From the IMG/VR virus record IMGVR_UViG_3300047494_000019, positions 1 through 22,499 of that record: DNA of 22,499 bases, one strand, 5' to 3'. Position 1 is the stretch's first letter. Each line of letters begins with the position of its first letter. The notes below the pieces were generated by a model. The model had not been told where the DNA came from. It saw nothing but the letters and a program-made list of their open reading frames with translations, and made no database searches. The position numbers and the translations under genes were made by a program. Positions 1 through 7,388 of this stretch are shown here, in pieces. The stretch comes from a virus.

Positions 1-38
1 CCCGCCCTTCCGACAACAAAACCATCGAAATCGGGCAC

Positions 39-69
39 AAAAAAAGGCCCCCGGATCACTCCGGGGGCC
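39..69 (-). terminator. Rho-independent terminator ending the late operon
   Basis: A perfect 10-bp stem (46-55 with 60-69) closes a 4-base loop. On the minus strand it is followed directly by seven T residues (45-39). It lies 25 bases past the methylase stop codon, so it should end the long minus-strand transcript that carries the structural, lysis and methylase genes. Bases 1-38 beyond it show no gene or clear signal. Confidence 0.9.
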
Positions 70-94
70 ATCAAATCACTACCGTGGAACCAAA

Positions 95-937
95 TCAATC
101 AAACAATCCACCACCGCTGCGGCCGTCACTTATCAGCAACTCGGCCGCCTTCCCTTGTGCGCCGCCATTGACCGAATAGCTGGTCTCAACCGCCTCAATA
201 CGAAAAGCCGCGAAGATTTCTCTCACCTCGGGCACATCGTTTAACGAGAGCAGGAACCGCCCCTTGATGCCCGCCAGCAGCGCGGCCAGGCGTTCAAAGT
301 CCGCCGGCGCAAACACGCCATCCCCATAATCAGTCTCGCAGCCCCAATAAGGCGGGTCGAGGTAAAACAGGGTTTCCGGCCGATCATAGGTCTCAATCAG
401 CCGGCCGAACGGCAAGCACTCGATCGCCACGCCGGCCAGGCGCTCATGCACATCTTCCAGAATGGCGCCCAGCTTCGTTACATCAAACCGGCCGCTGTCG
501 GCCGTGCTGGTACCAAAATTCCGGCCGGCCACTTTCCCGCCGAATGCCGTTCGCTGGAGGTACAAAAACCGCACCGCCCGCTCGAGGTCCGTAAGAGTAT
601 CCGGATTCGCAGCCTTTAGCCGCTCAAACTCTGCCCGGCTGGTCACCTGCCAGCGCAGCATGTCCATCAGCGGCACATAATGCCTTTGTAGCACCCGGAA
701 CAGCGTTGCCACGTCCCGGCTGATATCGTTCACCACCTCAGCTTGGGCGCGGAACGGCCGCCGCAGGAACACACCACCCATGCCCACGAAAGGCTCCACG
801 TAGCAGCTGTGGGAGACGGTGGAGATCCGTTGGATAATTCGCGCCGCCAGGCGGCGCTTGCCGCCCAGATACGGCGCAACCGGTTCCACCGGCGTAACAG
901 ATATGGACTCCATGTCGATTGTCCGGTCATTCTGCAC
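95..937 (-). CDS. DNA adenine methylase (D12 class, Dam-like)
   Basis: This is an N6-adenine DNA methyltransferase of the D12 family (MT-A70 and cytosine types do not fit). Visible motifs are the N-terminal YLGGKRRL around residues 23-30, the AdoMet-binding FVGMGG at 50-55, VNDIS near 69-73, and the catalytic DPPY at 194-197. The 280-aa length is normal for the family. The start is uncertain. GTG at 937 has GGAGG only three bases upstream; an in-frame ATG at 913 keeps all motifs but has no nearby Shine-Dalgarno. It is the last gene before the terminator, and no restriction endonuclease gene is beside it. It therefore probably modifies phage or host DNA, for example to evade host restriction, rather than forming a complete restriction-modification pair. 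Its target sequence cannot be read from the protein. Confidence 0.93.
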   Translation of the reverse strand: MQNDRTIDMESISVTPVEPVAPYLGGKRRLAARIIQRISTVSHSCYVEPFVGMGGVFLRRPFRAQAEVVNDISRDVATLFRVLQRHYVPLMDMLRWQVTSRAEFERLKAANPDTLTDLERAVRFLYLQRTAFGGKVAGRNFGTSTADSGRFDVTKLGAILEDVHERLAGVAIECLPFGRLIETYDRPETLFYLDPPYWGCETDYGDGVFAPADFERLAALLAGIKGRFLLSLNDVPEVREIFAAFRIEAVETSYSVNGGAQGKAAELLISDGRSGGGLFD

Positions 938-940
938 CCG

Positions 941-954
941 CCTCCGGCCGGAGG
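941..954 (-). promoter_or_regulatory. Palindrome covering the methylase Shine-Dalgarno
   Basis: The 14-base sequence CCTCCGGCCGGAGG is a perfect palindrome. In the minus-strand mRNA it can fold as a 5-bp CCUCC/GGAGG stem with a GGCC loop. Its 3' arm is the only good Shine-Dalgarno (GGAGG) before the methylase GTG at 937. Folding would hide that site, so translational control is possible; a protein-binding site or chance are the alternatives. Confidence 0.45.
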
Positions 955-1018
955 TGCGGGGCGGTTAATACCGTGCGCGGACAACTTCGCGCGGCTTTGG
1001 CTGCTCGCAACAGCCAGG

Positions 1019-1035
1019 CCCCCGCGCTACGGGGG
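1019..1035 (-). terminator. Possible hairpin terminator after the endolysin
   Basis: A 6-bp G/C stem (1019-1024 with 1030-1035) around a 5-base loop lies 9 bases past the endolysin stop. No T run follows on the minus strand, so it may be a weak or partial terminator, or an mRNA-stabilising hairpin. It sits in the 106-base gap before the methylase, one of the longest gaps in the region, which suggests the methylase may be expressed somewhat separately. Confidence 0.4.
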
Positions 1036-1043
1036 TAGTCTCG

Positions 1044-1598
1044 TCAAACCGGCGCCGGCGCCTCGTTCACGCCTGCCATCTGGAAGGCCAAGGCCAGAAA
1101 AGAATTCACCCGGTTAAGCCAGCCTTTGCCGTAGATCGAAAACTGCGCAAGGGTGCGGTAATGCGCTGCCTGGGCGTTGCCAATCGCCTGCAGCGCGGTT
1201 TTGGTGCCCACATAGCCGGTATAGGTCGCCAGCGCCGCCAGCGTGCGCGGGCCGATCACGCCATCCTGCTTCACGGCAACCAGTGCCTGCAATTCCGTCG
1301 CCGCCACGGCGCCGGCATTCACCTCGAAATGCATCAGCAGCGCATCCACGCCGGCCGGCAAAAAATCCCCGTCCACCATATTCCAGTATCGCTGGCGGTA
1401 AAGCGGGTCTGTATCAGCCTGCGTTAACCCCTGCATCATCTTGGCGCTTACCAGGGACAGCGGAATCCCCTTCCACGCCGCCCATTCCCGCGCCGTCACG
1501 CCCAGGTTCGTCATGCCGCCAGGGTCTCGCGGGTCGTTAGAAAAGCCACCCTCAGCCGTATACAAATGCGGCATCACCAGGCCAAAATCCTGCTGCAT
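1044..1598 (-). CDS. Endolysin, GH108 N-acetylmuramidase with peptidoglycan-binding C-terminus
   Basis: A phage lysozyme-like enzyme that should cut the glycan strands of peptidoglycan at the end of infection. The N-terminus carries the GH108 signature: EGG at 16-18 (E16 the expected catalytic acid), followed by NDPRDPGG and TNLGVT. The C-terminal half has DGVIGPRTLAAL, typical of the PG_binding_3 domain of this family. Its 184 aa match full-length family members (about 170-190). No signal peptide or N-terminal membrane anchor is visible, so export should need a holin. Holin-like and coiled-coil/TM genes lie just upstream (2548-1601), and the stop of the preceding gene is 2 bases from this ATG. 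Together they form the lysis group. Confidence 0.93.
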   Translation of the reverse strand: MQQDFGLVMPHLYTAEGGFSNDPRDPGGMTNLGVTAREWAAWKGIPLSLVSAKMMQGLTQADTDPLYRQRYWNMVDGDFLPAGVDALLMHFEVNAGAVAATELQALVAVKQDGVIGPRTLAALATYTGYVGTKTALQAIGNAQAAHYRTLAQFSIYGKGWLNRVNSFLALAFQMAGVNEAPAPV

Positions 1599-1600
1599 AT

Positions 1601-1924
1601 CTATTTTCCAAAAAGGAGCTTGACGACTTCGATCAATGCGCCGCCCGAAATCGCGGCCAACATAATTTGAAAGAAATTCCCGCGCGCTGCCTCGCGCTGC
1701 GATTTTGCCCCATTTGCCGTGGCCGTTTGCAAAATCAGCTGATCAAGCTTCGATCCATTCAATGTGCTTAACGTTTTAACTTCCGCAAGATCATTCTTTT
1801 GGTCCGCAAACGAATTGACATTCTGCTGGTGCCGCTGCTCATCCAAAACATCCTTCGCGGCGCGCCATAACTCCAGCCTTGTCAACCGGGCGTTCATGTC
1901 GCGAACATCATGTTCATCAGCCAT
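1601..1924 (-). CDS. Coiled-coil protein with C-terminal TM segment (XhlA-like lysis accessory)
   Basis: A 107-aa protein with a charged, heptad-like helical region (about residues 8-65) and one hydrophobic segment near the C-terminus (about 84-104) ending in LLFGK. This layout, a soluble coiled coil followed by a single C-terminal membrane helix directly upstream of an endolysin, resembles the XhlA / holin-accessory type. I cannot assign the family by sequence alone. The start is an ATG with GGAG six bases upstream. It ends 2 bases before the muramidase start, so the two are probably co-translated. It could act with or instead of the holin-like protein at 2318-2548. No recognisable i-spanin/o-spanin pair (no lipobox) is seen in this group. 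Confidence 0.7.
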   Translation of the reverse strand: MADEHDVRDMNARLTRLELWRAAKDVLDEQRHQQNVNSFADQKNDLAEVKTLSTLNGSKLDQLILQTATANGAKSQREAARGNFFQIMLAAISGGALIEVVKLLFGK

Positions 1925-1945
1925 TTCGTCTCCAACCAGAAAATC

Positions 1946-1965
1946 GCCCCGGCTTGCGCCGGGGC
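1946..1965 (-). terminator. Intra-operon hairpin, possible terminator or attenuator
   Basis: A perfect 8-bp stem (1946-1953 with 1958-1965, loop TTGC) lies between the Ala-rich protein (stop at 1973) and the coiled-coil/TM gene. On the minus strand it is followed by CGATTTTC, a short T tract. It could lower transcription into the endolysin genes and so influence lysis timing. Confidence 0.5.
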
Positions 1966-1972
1966 CAGGTGG

Positions 1973-2278
1973 TTATTTCTCGATGCCGATCAGCTCCAGG
2001 AAGTCATGGAATAACAGCGCCATTCCGGAAAGCTTCGCCGCGATCACAGGATTGTTCTGCACGGCCGGCGTGGCCGCCAGCGCGGAAAGCCCGACCGCGA
2101 CATCGGACGCCGCGGTATGATGGTCCAGGTTCGCTTCCACCGCATTGGTCACGTTCTCGGCGGCATCCAAACCCGCAATCGCTGGTGCGGCTGCGGGAAG
2201 GGCAGCGGCAACAATCGGCGCCAGGCCGTTGATAACACCCTCCACGGTCTGTGTGGTACTCTGCAAAGTGCTCGACAT
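1973..2278 (-). CDS. Small Ala-rich protein of the lysis region, function unknown
   Basis: A 101-aa protein I do not recognise. Its N-terminal third contains a hydrophobic Ala/Pro/Ile stretch (about residues 14-38), perhaps a membrane-associated helix but with prolines. The remainder is Ala-rich and mildly amphipathic, with HDFLELIGIEK at the end. The start ATG has AGGAG a few bases upstream. It sits between a holin-like gene and an XhlA-like gene, so a role in lysis or in the membrane is possible. Only its position supports that. Codon use and GC content match its neighbours. Confidence 0.7.
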   Translation of the reverse strand: MSSTLQSTTQTVEGVINGLAPIVAAALPAAAPAIAGLDAAENVTNAVEANLDHHTAASDVAVGLSALAATPAVQNNPVIAAKLSGMALLFHDFLELIGIEK

Positions 2279-2317
2279 TTCATGCTCCTTTTCAAAACGC
2301 GGGTCCGCCGCGCACGG

Positions 2318-2548
2318 TTAGGTTTTTTCTGCAACCACCTGCTGGGGCGCCGGAGGATCGCTGGGCACCGCCGGCAGAATTTTCAGGGCGATGAGGTAGT
2401 GAAACAACATCGTCAGCAGGCTCGCGAATGCCAGCGCGACGGTATCCGGAATTTGAATCCCGCGCAGCGAAAGAACCCAAACCACAATCACGGTAAAAAG
2501 CCCCGCCCCGCCGGCGGCGCCCTGGCCACTACCAAGCGTCGTGTTCAT
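2318..2548 (-). CDS. Holin-like two-TM membrane protein
   Basis: A 76-aa protein with two predicted membrane helices (about residues 15-29 and 34-57), a short polar turn containing RGIQIPD between them, and a hydrophilic Pro/Ala-rich C-tail. Size, topology and position three genes upstream of the endolysin fit a small class II-like phage holin, which would make the inner-membrane holes that release the muramidase. The hydrophilic Gly-rich N-terminus has no signal peptide. The family was not identified precisely, so the call rests on topology and context. It starts 12 bases after the stop of the small acidic protein. Confidence 0.75.
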   Translation of the reverse strand: MNTTLGSGQGAAGGAGLFTVIVVWVLSLRGIQIPDTVALAFASLLTMLFHYLIALKILPAVPSDPPAPQQVVAEKT

Positions 2549-2560
2549 TCCACGCTCCTT

Positions 2561-2779
2561 TCAAACGTCCGTTTCTGGATCGGAGATAATCCAATCCTCA
2601 CACCAATCCTGTGCATCATCATCCTGGTACGCTGGCACGACAAAAGACCCATCGACCAGCGGCAGTGGTTGGGCCCATGCTTGCGTCACGCCATCCTCGG
2701 GCAGGTCCATTAGCGCAGTCTGCGCATCACAATATTCTTGCGCGCTCGCCAGAGTCGTAAATCGTTTAAACGTACTCAT
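2561..2779 (-). CDS. Small acidic protein after the fibre genes, function unknown
   Basis: A 72-aa acidic protein rich in Asp, Gln and Trp (motifs QDDDAQDWCEDW and PLPLVDGSFVVP). Its ATG overlaps the stop of the preceding fibre-type gene by 4 bases, so it is probably translated by coupling. No TM segment or signal is present. Small acidic proteins just behind tail fibre genes are often fibre-assembly chaperones or uncharacterised phage proteins. That role is inferred from location only. Confidence 0.7.
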   Translation of the reverse strand: MSTFKRFTTLASAQEYCDAQTALMDLPEDGVTQAWAQPLPLVDGSFVVPAYQDDDAQDWCEDWIISDPETDV

Positions 2780-3654
2780 ATGCCAGGTATCCCGTAAAAC
2801 TTCTCTTGGCTTTGTTCCAGTGTTTTCCTATCGGACGTAGAAAGCACAGAGAAATCAATTACAATTTCATTCATATAATAACCTGCCGTCGCGGCGGTGA
2901 CGGAGGAGACATTAAAGCCCGTACCGGCGGTCGCCAATGACGACAAAGATTGAGTGGATATAGCACTTCCATCAATAAATAAGTTGCCACTGAATGTGCC
3001 GCCCGATATTCCTGCGCCAGACTGCAATGTTAATATTGCTGGGGTGCCCCACGCCTGTGAGCTTCCGGCAAAAGCTGCATTCGCGCCAGATTTGACCAAA
3101 TAAATCGGCGCTGGATTTCCACTTCCGCCCGCCGCAAAGCCCAGCGCACTTCCACCATTATTCGTGATAATGGCCGGAAATCCAGCGCTACCAATAATGG
3201 ACTCTACGACATTGATCGTTTGTGCGCCCGCGCCAAACACAGCATAGGATGCATTTTTCAACTGATACGTTACCGTCGACCCAGCCCCGCCAAACTTCAA
3301 TGCGGGCACCCCGCTTGACGTTAAAAGAACCCCGCTTTTTATGATAGGCGGTTGATTGGCGGCTGTGGTCTGAGAAAGATCGCCGGCCGAGCCAGCCGAC
3401 CCTTGGTTATACCATTTCGTCACAAATCCATCACCCGTGCCGACGAAAGCGAGAAGCGCCGTGATATTCAATACCCCTGATCGAAAGCCGACATCGATCG
3501 CCGAATTATCGCTGGATCGCCGAACGTTGATGCAACTGCCTTTATAGGCGGCCCGCATCAACCTGAATGAATAAGCAATGACAGGAACGGTCGAAAGACA
3601 GTCGAGAACACAACCTCCCACGGAAAAACCAATCGTAACATCGCCGATCAGCAT
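2776..3654 (-). CDS. Tail fibre / receptor-binding protein, arabinofuranosidase-B-like LamG fold
   Basis: About 292 aa. Residues around 25-100 follow the pattern of the alpha-L-arabinofuranosidase B catalytic-like domain often found in phage tail proteins: AYSFRLMRAAYKGSCI, then NVRRSSDN, a Leu/Ala-Phe-Val-Gly stretch, and FVTKWYNQGS. A Gly/Ser-rich concanavalin-like beta region follows. The ATG at 3654 overlaps the stop of the upstream fibre gene by one base (TAATG), and I prefer it to an in-frame start at 3708. It probably recognises or trims a surface polysaccharide. Catalytic activity is not shown and the domain may only bind sugar. The gene reads as more AT-rich than the surrounding tail genes, consistent with exchange of host-range modules. 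Confidence 0.78.
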   Translation of the reverse strand: MLIGDVTIGFSVGGCVLDCLSTVPVIAYSFRLMRAAYKGSCINVRRSSDNSAIDVGFRSGVLNITALLAFVGTGDGFVTKWYNQGSAGSAGDLSQTTAANQPPIIKSGVLLTSSGVPALKFGGAGSTVTYQLKNASYAVFGAGAQTINVVESIIGSAGFPAIITNNGGSALGFAAGGSGNPAPIYLVKSGANAAFAGSSQAWGTPAILTLQSGAGISGGTFSGNLFIDGSAISTQSLSSLATAGTGFNVSSVTAATAGYYMNEIVIDFSVLSTSDRKTLEQSQEKFYGIPGI

Positions 3655-4805
3655 TACTGCACACCATTGATCAGCGCGCAGACAATGCGGCCCGAGTCCA
3701 TAACCCAATAAACCAGCACGTCGATCGCATTGGCTGCGGTGCTCAATGTCGGCGTGCCAGCCGCGCCAAACTTGAAATAAGTCCCGAAGCTCGCGGTGCG
3801 GCCACCGGTTGAATCCTGGATAATCTCGATATGCCCGGACGCCCCAACATTCATGACACTCGGGTTCGCGAACGTCACGTTTCCCGTCAACGTCACCACC
3901 GCGTCATTTCCCGCGCTGGTGTCAAAGGTAATCGTGGAAGCATATGTCAGGCTCTGAACCGTTGCAGACTGCGTCTTCGTAAAAGTCTGCGCAGCGTTCA
4001 GCGCTGCTGCATTGGCGACATCGGCCGTGGTAAGCGTCACGGTACCGGTGCGCCCAGCCACGCTGGTCACTTCATTGCCCAGCCCGTCGATCTTGTTCCA
4101 CGTATTGGAAAGCCCGTTAAAAACGGCCTTGTCCCCAACATTCCAGCTACTGATGCCATCCAGCGTGGTGGTGCCAGCGACCGAAACAACATAGGTCACG
4201 CCAGGCGACCCTGTGCCGGACGTAAACGCCGGCGAATTGGTCGATGCGTTCCAATTCCCGCCGAACACCAGAGCTTCCGCCAGACCCAAATTCGCCACCG
4301 CGCCAGCCGCCGTGTTCGCGCCGGTGCCGCCCTGTGTAATCGGTATCGGCGCCGCGAATTGCGGGTTTCCTCCATCCCGCGCCAGCAGCCGGTAATTCGT
4401 CGTGGCGGCGACATATTGCGCGAGGATCTGCTGCCCTGCCTGCACGGCGCCTGCCACCAGCGCGGCCGCCGTACCGCTCAGCAGAGATTTCGCACCGGAC
4501 CCGTTATAGTTGATCGTCACGCTACCGGTGCTGGTCGCGCCCACTAGAATCGACAGCACCATCCCATCCGCCGGCGCTGTCGGCCCCACATTGGAGGCAA
4601 CGGTGATCACCCCGGCCGTGGTGCTGCTATCAACGCAGTTGACGGTAATATCCGTCTGCAGCGCCAACGGGTGACCATTGGCGGTGGAGCCATCATGCAC
4701 ATGCAGACGGTTATTGTCGGTGTTCACCGCCAGCTCGCCGGCCGCACCGGTAAACGCCGCCATGCCGGCCGTGTTGCCACGCCGGCGCTTGACCTGAATG
4801 CTCAT
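3654..4805 (-). CDS. Tail fibre with Mtd_N-type N-terminal domain
   Basis: A 383-aa fibre. The N-terminus (about residues 5-48) has the pattern RRGNTAGMAAFTGAAGELAV followed by NTDNNRLHVHDGST. This is the repeat-like attachment domain seen in the major tropism determinant N-terminal family and many fibres. Mid-protein are the fibre motifs ITQGGTGANTAAGAVANLGL (about 155-175) and VTSVAGRTGTVTLTTADV (about 243-262). A beta-rich C-terminus follows. It should project from the tail tip hub encoded just upstream and carry or position the receptor-binding protein encoded next. The C-terminus has no chaperone domain or enzymatic motif I can recognise. Confidence 0.85.
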   Translation of the reverse strand: MSIQVKRRRGNTAGMAAFTGAAGELAVNTDNNRLHVHDGSTANGHPLALQTDITVNCVDSSTTAGVITVASNVGPTAPADGMVLSILVGATSTGSVTINYNGSGAKSLLSGTAAALVAGAVQAGQQILAQYVAATTNYRLLARDGGNPQFAAPIPITQGGTGANTAAGAVANLGLAEALVFGGNWNASTNSPAFTSGTGSPGVTYVVSVAGTTTLDGISSWNVGDKAVFNGLSNTWNKIDGLGNEVTSVAGRTGTVTLTTADVANAAALNAAQTFTKTQSATVQSLTYASTITFDTSAGNDAVVTLTGNVTFANPSVMNVGASGHIEIIQDSTGGRTASFGTYFKFGAAGTPTLSTAANAIDVLVYWVMDSGRIVCALINGVQ

Positions 4806-4815
4806 GGAACCCCGA

Positions 4816-6939
4816 TTAAGTTAATGTGCCGAGATCGATGACGATATTCACCGGGTCAAACACGGACCCGAAATCGTCAAACTCAACCGCCGCGTCTGCC
4901 ACCTGGCCGTAATCCAGCGGAATGCCCATCGAAAGGGCAGACGCCACCTGCCCGAACAACCCGCCGCCGATCGGCACGTACGGATAGGCGATGCAGTTGG
5001 ACAAATCTTGCAGCCCGCCGCCCTGCCCGTTGAAGCTGGCCAGCTTTACCCAGATCAGCTGGCCAACATAGGCCGTTGGCAGGTCGTACACCAGGAAAGC
5101 GCCATCCAGCCTGGCAAACTGCGTGCCGGCGGCATGCGCGCTGCCCGTGGTGCCATTCTGGCCCCGGTACAGGGATGTCAGGGCGTATTGGTTGGCCGCC
5201 GTTAATGTCGCGGTCTGAAAGCTCAGCACCTCGCCATCCACATAACAAACCGTGCTGCCATTGGCCGCATCCGCGGCGGATGCCGCGCTGGCGAGCGCCC
5301 CGCCGCTCTGCGTCATATCCACGGCCAGCGTGTCGGTGCTGTCCGGGTTGCCGCCAGCATAGGCCGGCAGCGCGGTCAGCAGCGCGCCTTGCCGCACCGG
5401 CGCGGTGATGGTCCCGACAAATTCATACGTCGCATTGTCACTCGAAATATAAACATTCGCGCCACCCCATTGCGGGTCTGCAACGCCGCCGATAGACCCG
5501 GAAGCGCCAATCCAAACCTGCGCTTCATTGTTGGTCATTGAAGGCGGAGGCTCGAATATGATCGGCGGGTTCACCGGGCTGGCTGGCGCATATTGCACAT
5601 TGCCCAGGCCGCCATTGGTTTGTTTCGGATAGGCCACGGCGGTCGCCACGCCGGCCGGCAACTCTTCCACCTGCACCGTCAAAACGCCGGTATCGTCTTC
5701 CTCCTCAATTTGGACAATCCGAACGGCCGTGCCAGTCATGCCCATCACGGTCTCGTTGAAGGCCAGCCAGTCCATCGGGTCCAGCCCGCAATACCGCGCA
5801 TCCAGCTTGATCGTGTAGGTATTTCGCACATAAAGCTGCCGCTGCAGGATCAGTTGCGCGACAATCGCCGCCACGGCCGCATCGCAAATCTCAGTGGCGG
5901 AAACGCTGGTATCGACGCGCAGCCCATACTGATTAACCGCCGCCTCAATCCGCGCCTCGATCGGCACGGAATTATACTCGTTCGCCCGGTCGTTAATCGT
6001 CAGCCGCTCGACATTATAGGCTTCGGACGGATCGGTAATCTGCCCTTGCACCGGGTCCGCCGTCGAATCGCCCTGGAAATCATCGTCATCCAGCGTGAAC
6101 ACCGGCGTCATGTTCGGCACATAGGTCACGCCATTGCCGGAAATCGGCGTGTCCCCGTACGGGATAAACCTCACTTTTCCGCCGGAAACCACCACGGCGG
6201 TATTCAACAATTTAATCCACCGCTGCAGCACGGATTGCGCGGTTTCCACATCCGTCAGGCATGGTGAGAATGAAATGCTGACAGCCCGCAAATAGGTCTG
6301 CAGCGCCGCATCACCCGTGGTGCTGGCCGCCGCGGATGAATATAGGCTGGTTCCATCCAGCGACCCAGCCGGAAACCGCACGCCATATTGCTGGTTCAGC
6401 AGAAAATCGCCGATCACCTGCGCAGGATCGGCGTCGGTACCATTCGTGCCGCCCCCCGAAAATGCGTTGATCACCTCAAAATTATGGTTGGAGAGTGAGG
6501 CCGAGCTGCCCAGGTCATAATCCGCCGCGCACACGAACGCCGTGCCGGCATAACCCAGCGCCTGCGTTGGATATAAAAAAGCTAAGTACGGCCAAACAGC
6601 CTGCGGCGTGGTGCCGGTGAACAACGAAAGCCCCACCTGCGCGGGGCTGGCATAGATCAAGCTATCCTTCCACACCTGCGCCACGGTGGTCAGCGGCCCC
6701 TCGCATAACCCCATGATAATATCGGCGGAGTAGGTGTAGCCGGTAACAGACCCACCGCCTTTGCCGGCGCTTTGCTTTTGCGCATTGGCCCGGAAATTCG
6801 CGGTCCAGATCAGGTTCGGCGAAAGCTTTGTGCGGCCCCAGAAAACCGGAATCGGCAGCGTGCTGGTGGACGTCTGGATCTGCAGGCCGGTATATTCCGG
6901 TTTCGCACTTTGGCCGCTGCCGGCGCTCAAAAAACTCAT
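4816..6939 (-). CDS. Tail tip / baseplate hub protein (PF13550-type phage tail protein)
   Basis: A 707-aa tail protein. It begins with the family pattern GLQIQTSTSTLPIPVFWG, then GYTYSADIIMGLCEGP (about 66-82), which is characteristic of host-attachment hub proteins. The middle (about 300-430) fits the Phage-tail_3 domain: EAYNVERLTINDRANEYNSV, then LILQRQLYVRNTYTIKLDA and DPMDWLAF. Fn3-like or beta regions follow. It occupies the position of the GTA gp15 tip protein and of lambda J. GTA gp15 proteins are about 1300 aa with a TIM-barrel-like peptidoglycan hydrolase region; that region is absent here. It overlaps the peptidase gene by 4 bases (ATGA). Confidence 0.9.
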   Translation of the reverse strand: MSFLSAGSGQSAKPEYTGLQIQTSTSTLPIPVFWGRTKLSPNLIWTANFRANAQKQSAGKGGGSVTGYTYSADIIMGLCEGPLTTVAQVWKDSLIYASPAQVGLSLFTGTTPQAVWPYLAFLYPTQALGYAGTAFVCAADYDLGSSASLSNHNFEVINAFSGGGTNGTDADPAQVIGDFLLNQQYGVRFPAGSLDGTSLYSSAAASTTGDAALQTYLRAVSISFSPCLTDVETAQSVLQRWIKLLNTAVVVSGGKVRFIPYGDTPISGNGVTYVPNMTPVFTLDDDDFQGDSTADPVQGQITDPSEAYNVERLTINDRANEYNSVPIEARIEAAVNQYGLRVDTSVSATEICDAAVAAIVAQLILQRQLYVRNTYTIKLDARYCGLDPMDWLAFNETVMGMTGTAVRIVQIEEEDDTGVLTVQVEELPAGVATAVAYPKQTNGGLGNVQYAPASPVNPPIIFEPPPSMTNNEAQVWIGASGSIGGVADPQWGGANVYISSDNATYEFVGTITAPVRQGALLTALPAYAGGNPDSTDTLAVDMTQSGGALASAASAADAANGSTVCYVDGEVLSFQTATLTAANQYALTSLYRGQNGTTGSAHAAGTQFARLDGAFLVYDLPTAYVGQLIWVKLASFNGQGGGLQDLSNCIAYPYVPIGGGLFGQVASALSMGIPLDYGQVADAAVEFDDFGSVFDPVNIVIDLGTLT

Positions 6940-7388
6940 CTGCCGCTACGCCGCCAATAGCTGTAGAACTTGCACGCTTTGTCCGCGAAGGGGCTTTTGC
7001 CGATATCCTCCATCACCACGCAGCCCGCCGGCGCCGAGGCATGCACAATCAGCGGCCAGCCGATCACCACGCCGCCATGGCTATAGGTCCGGCCATGCCG
7101 GAACACCGCAACATCGCCAAACAGCGGCTGCTCCACCTCGGCCACGCGCTCGAGCACGAAGCCGAGATATTTTTCTTCCGAGCGGTGCATATACCAGTCA
7201 TTGGAATAAGGCCTGGGGTCGAACGGTGGCACCAGGCCGCAATCCACGAACACGCGCACCAGCAACATGCCGCAGTCCACCCCAGCACCCTTCACATCCG
7301 CCTGGTGCTGGTACGGCGTGCCAATCCACGCGCAGGCTTCCGCCACCACCGCGGCGCGCTGGCTAATCTCTTGGGCGGTGGGAATCAT
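6936..7388 (-). CDS. NlpC/P60 cell-wall peptidase of the tail tip
   Basis: A 150-aa NlpC/P60 cysteine peptidase of the type found as GTA gp14 and lambda K. The likely catalytic Cys39 lies in VDCGMLLV, the His104 in YSHGGVVIG, and the third polar residue is His116 in LIVHA. It should cut peptide cross-links in peptidoglycan as the tail penetrates. The tight fit (TAA then ATG with no gap after the DUF2163 gene, and a 4-base overlap with the hub gene) places it in the standard tip assembly block. No signal peptide is present, as expected for a virion-carried enzyme. Confidence 0.93.
   Translation of the reverse strand: MIPTAQEISQRAAVVAEACAWIGTPYQHQADVKGAGVDCGMLLVRVFVDCGLVPPFDPRPYSNDWYMHRSEEKYLGFVLERVAEVEQPLFGDVAVFRHGRTYSHGGVVIGWPLIVHASAPAGCVVMEDIGKSPFADKACKFYSYWRRSGR

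Noticed and set aside
730-984. Alternative minus-strand frame at the methylase start, with ATG at 930 well spaced from GGAGG
   Set aside because: The frame lacks the methylase motifs and ends within the methylase gene; its composition is that of a shadow. The well-spaced GGAGG is coincidental or a sign that the methylase start is imperfectly defined.
3831-4547. Long plus-strand open frame opposite the Mtd_N-type fibre
   Set aside because: Arg/His-rich antisense product typical of GC-rich coding DNA; the opposite strand has clear fibre motifs.
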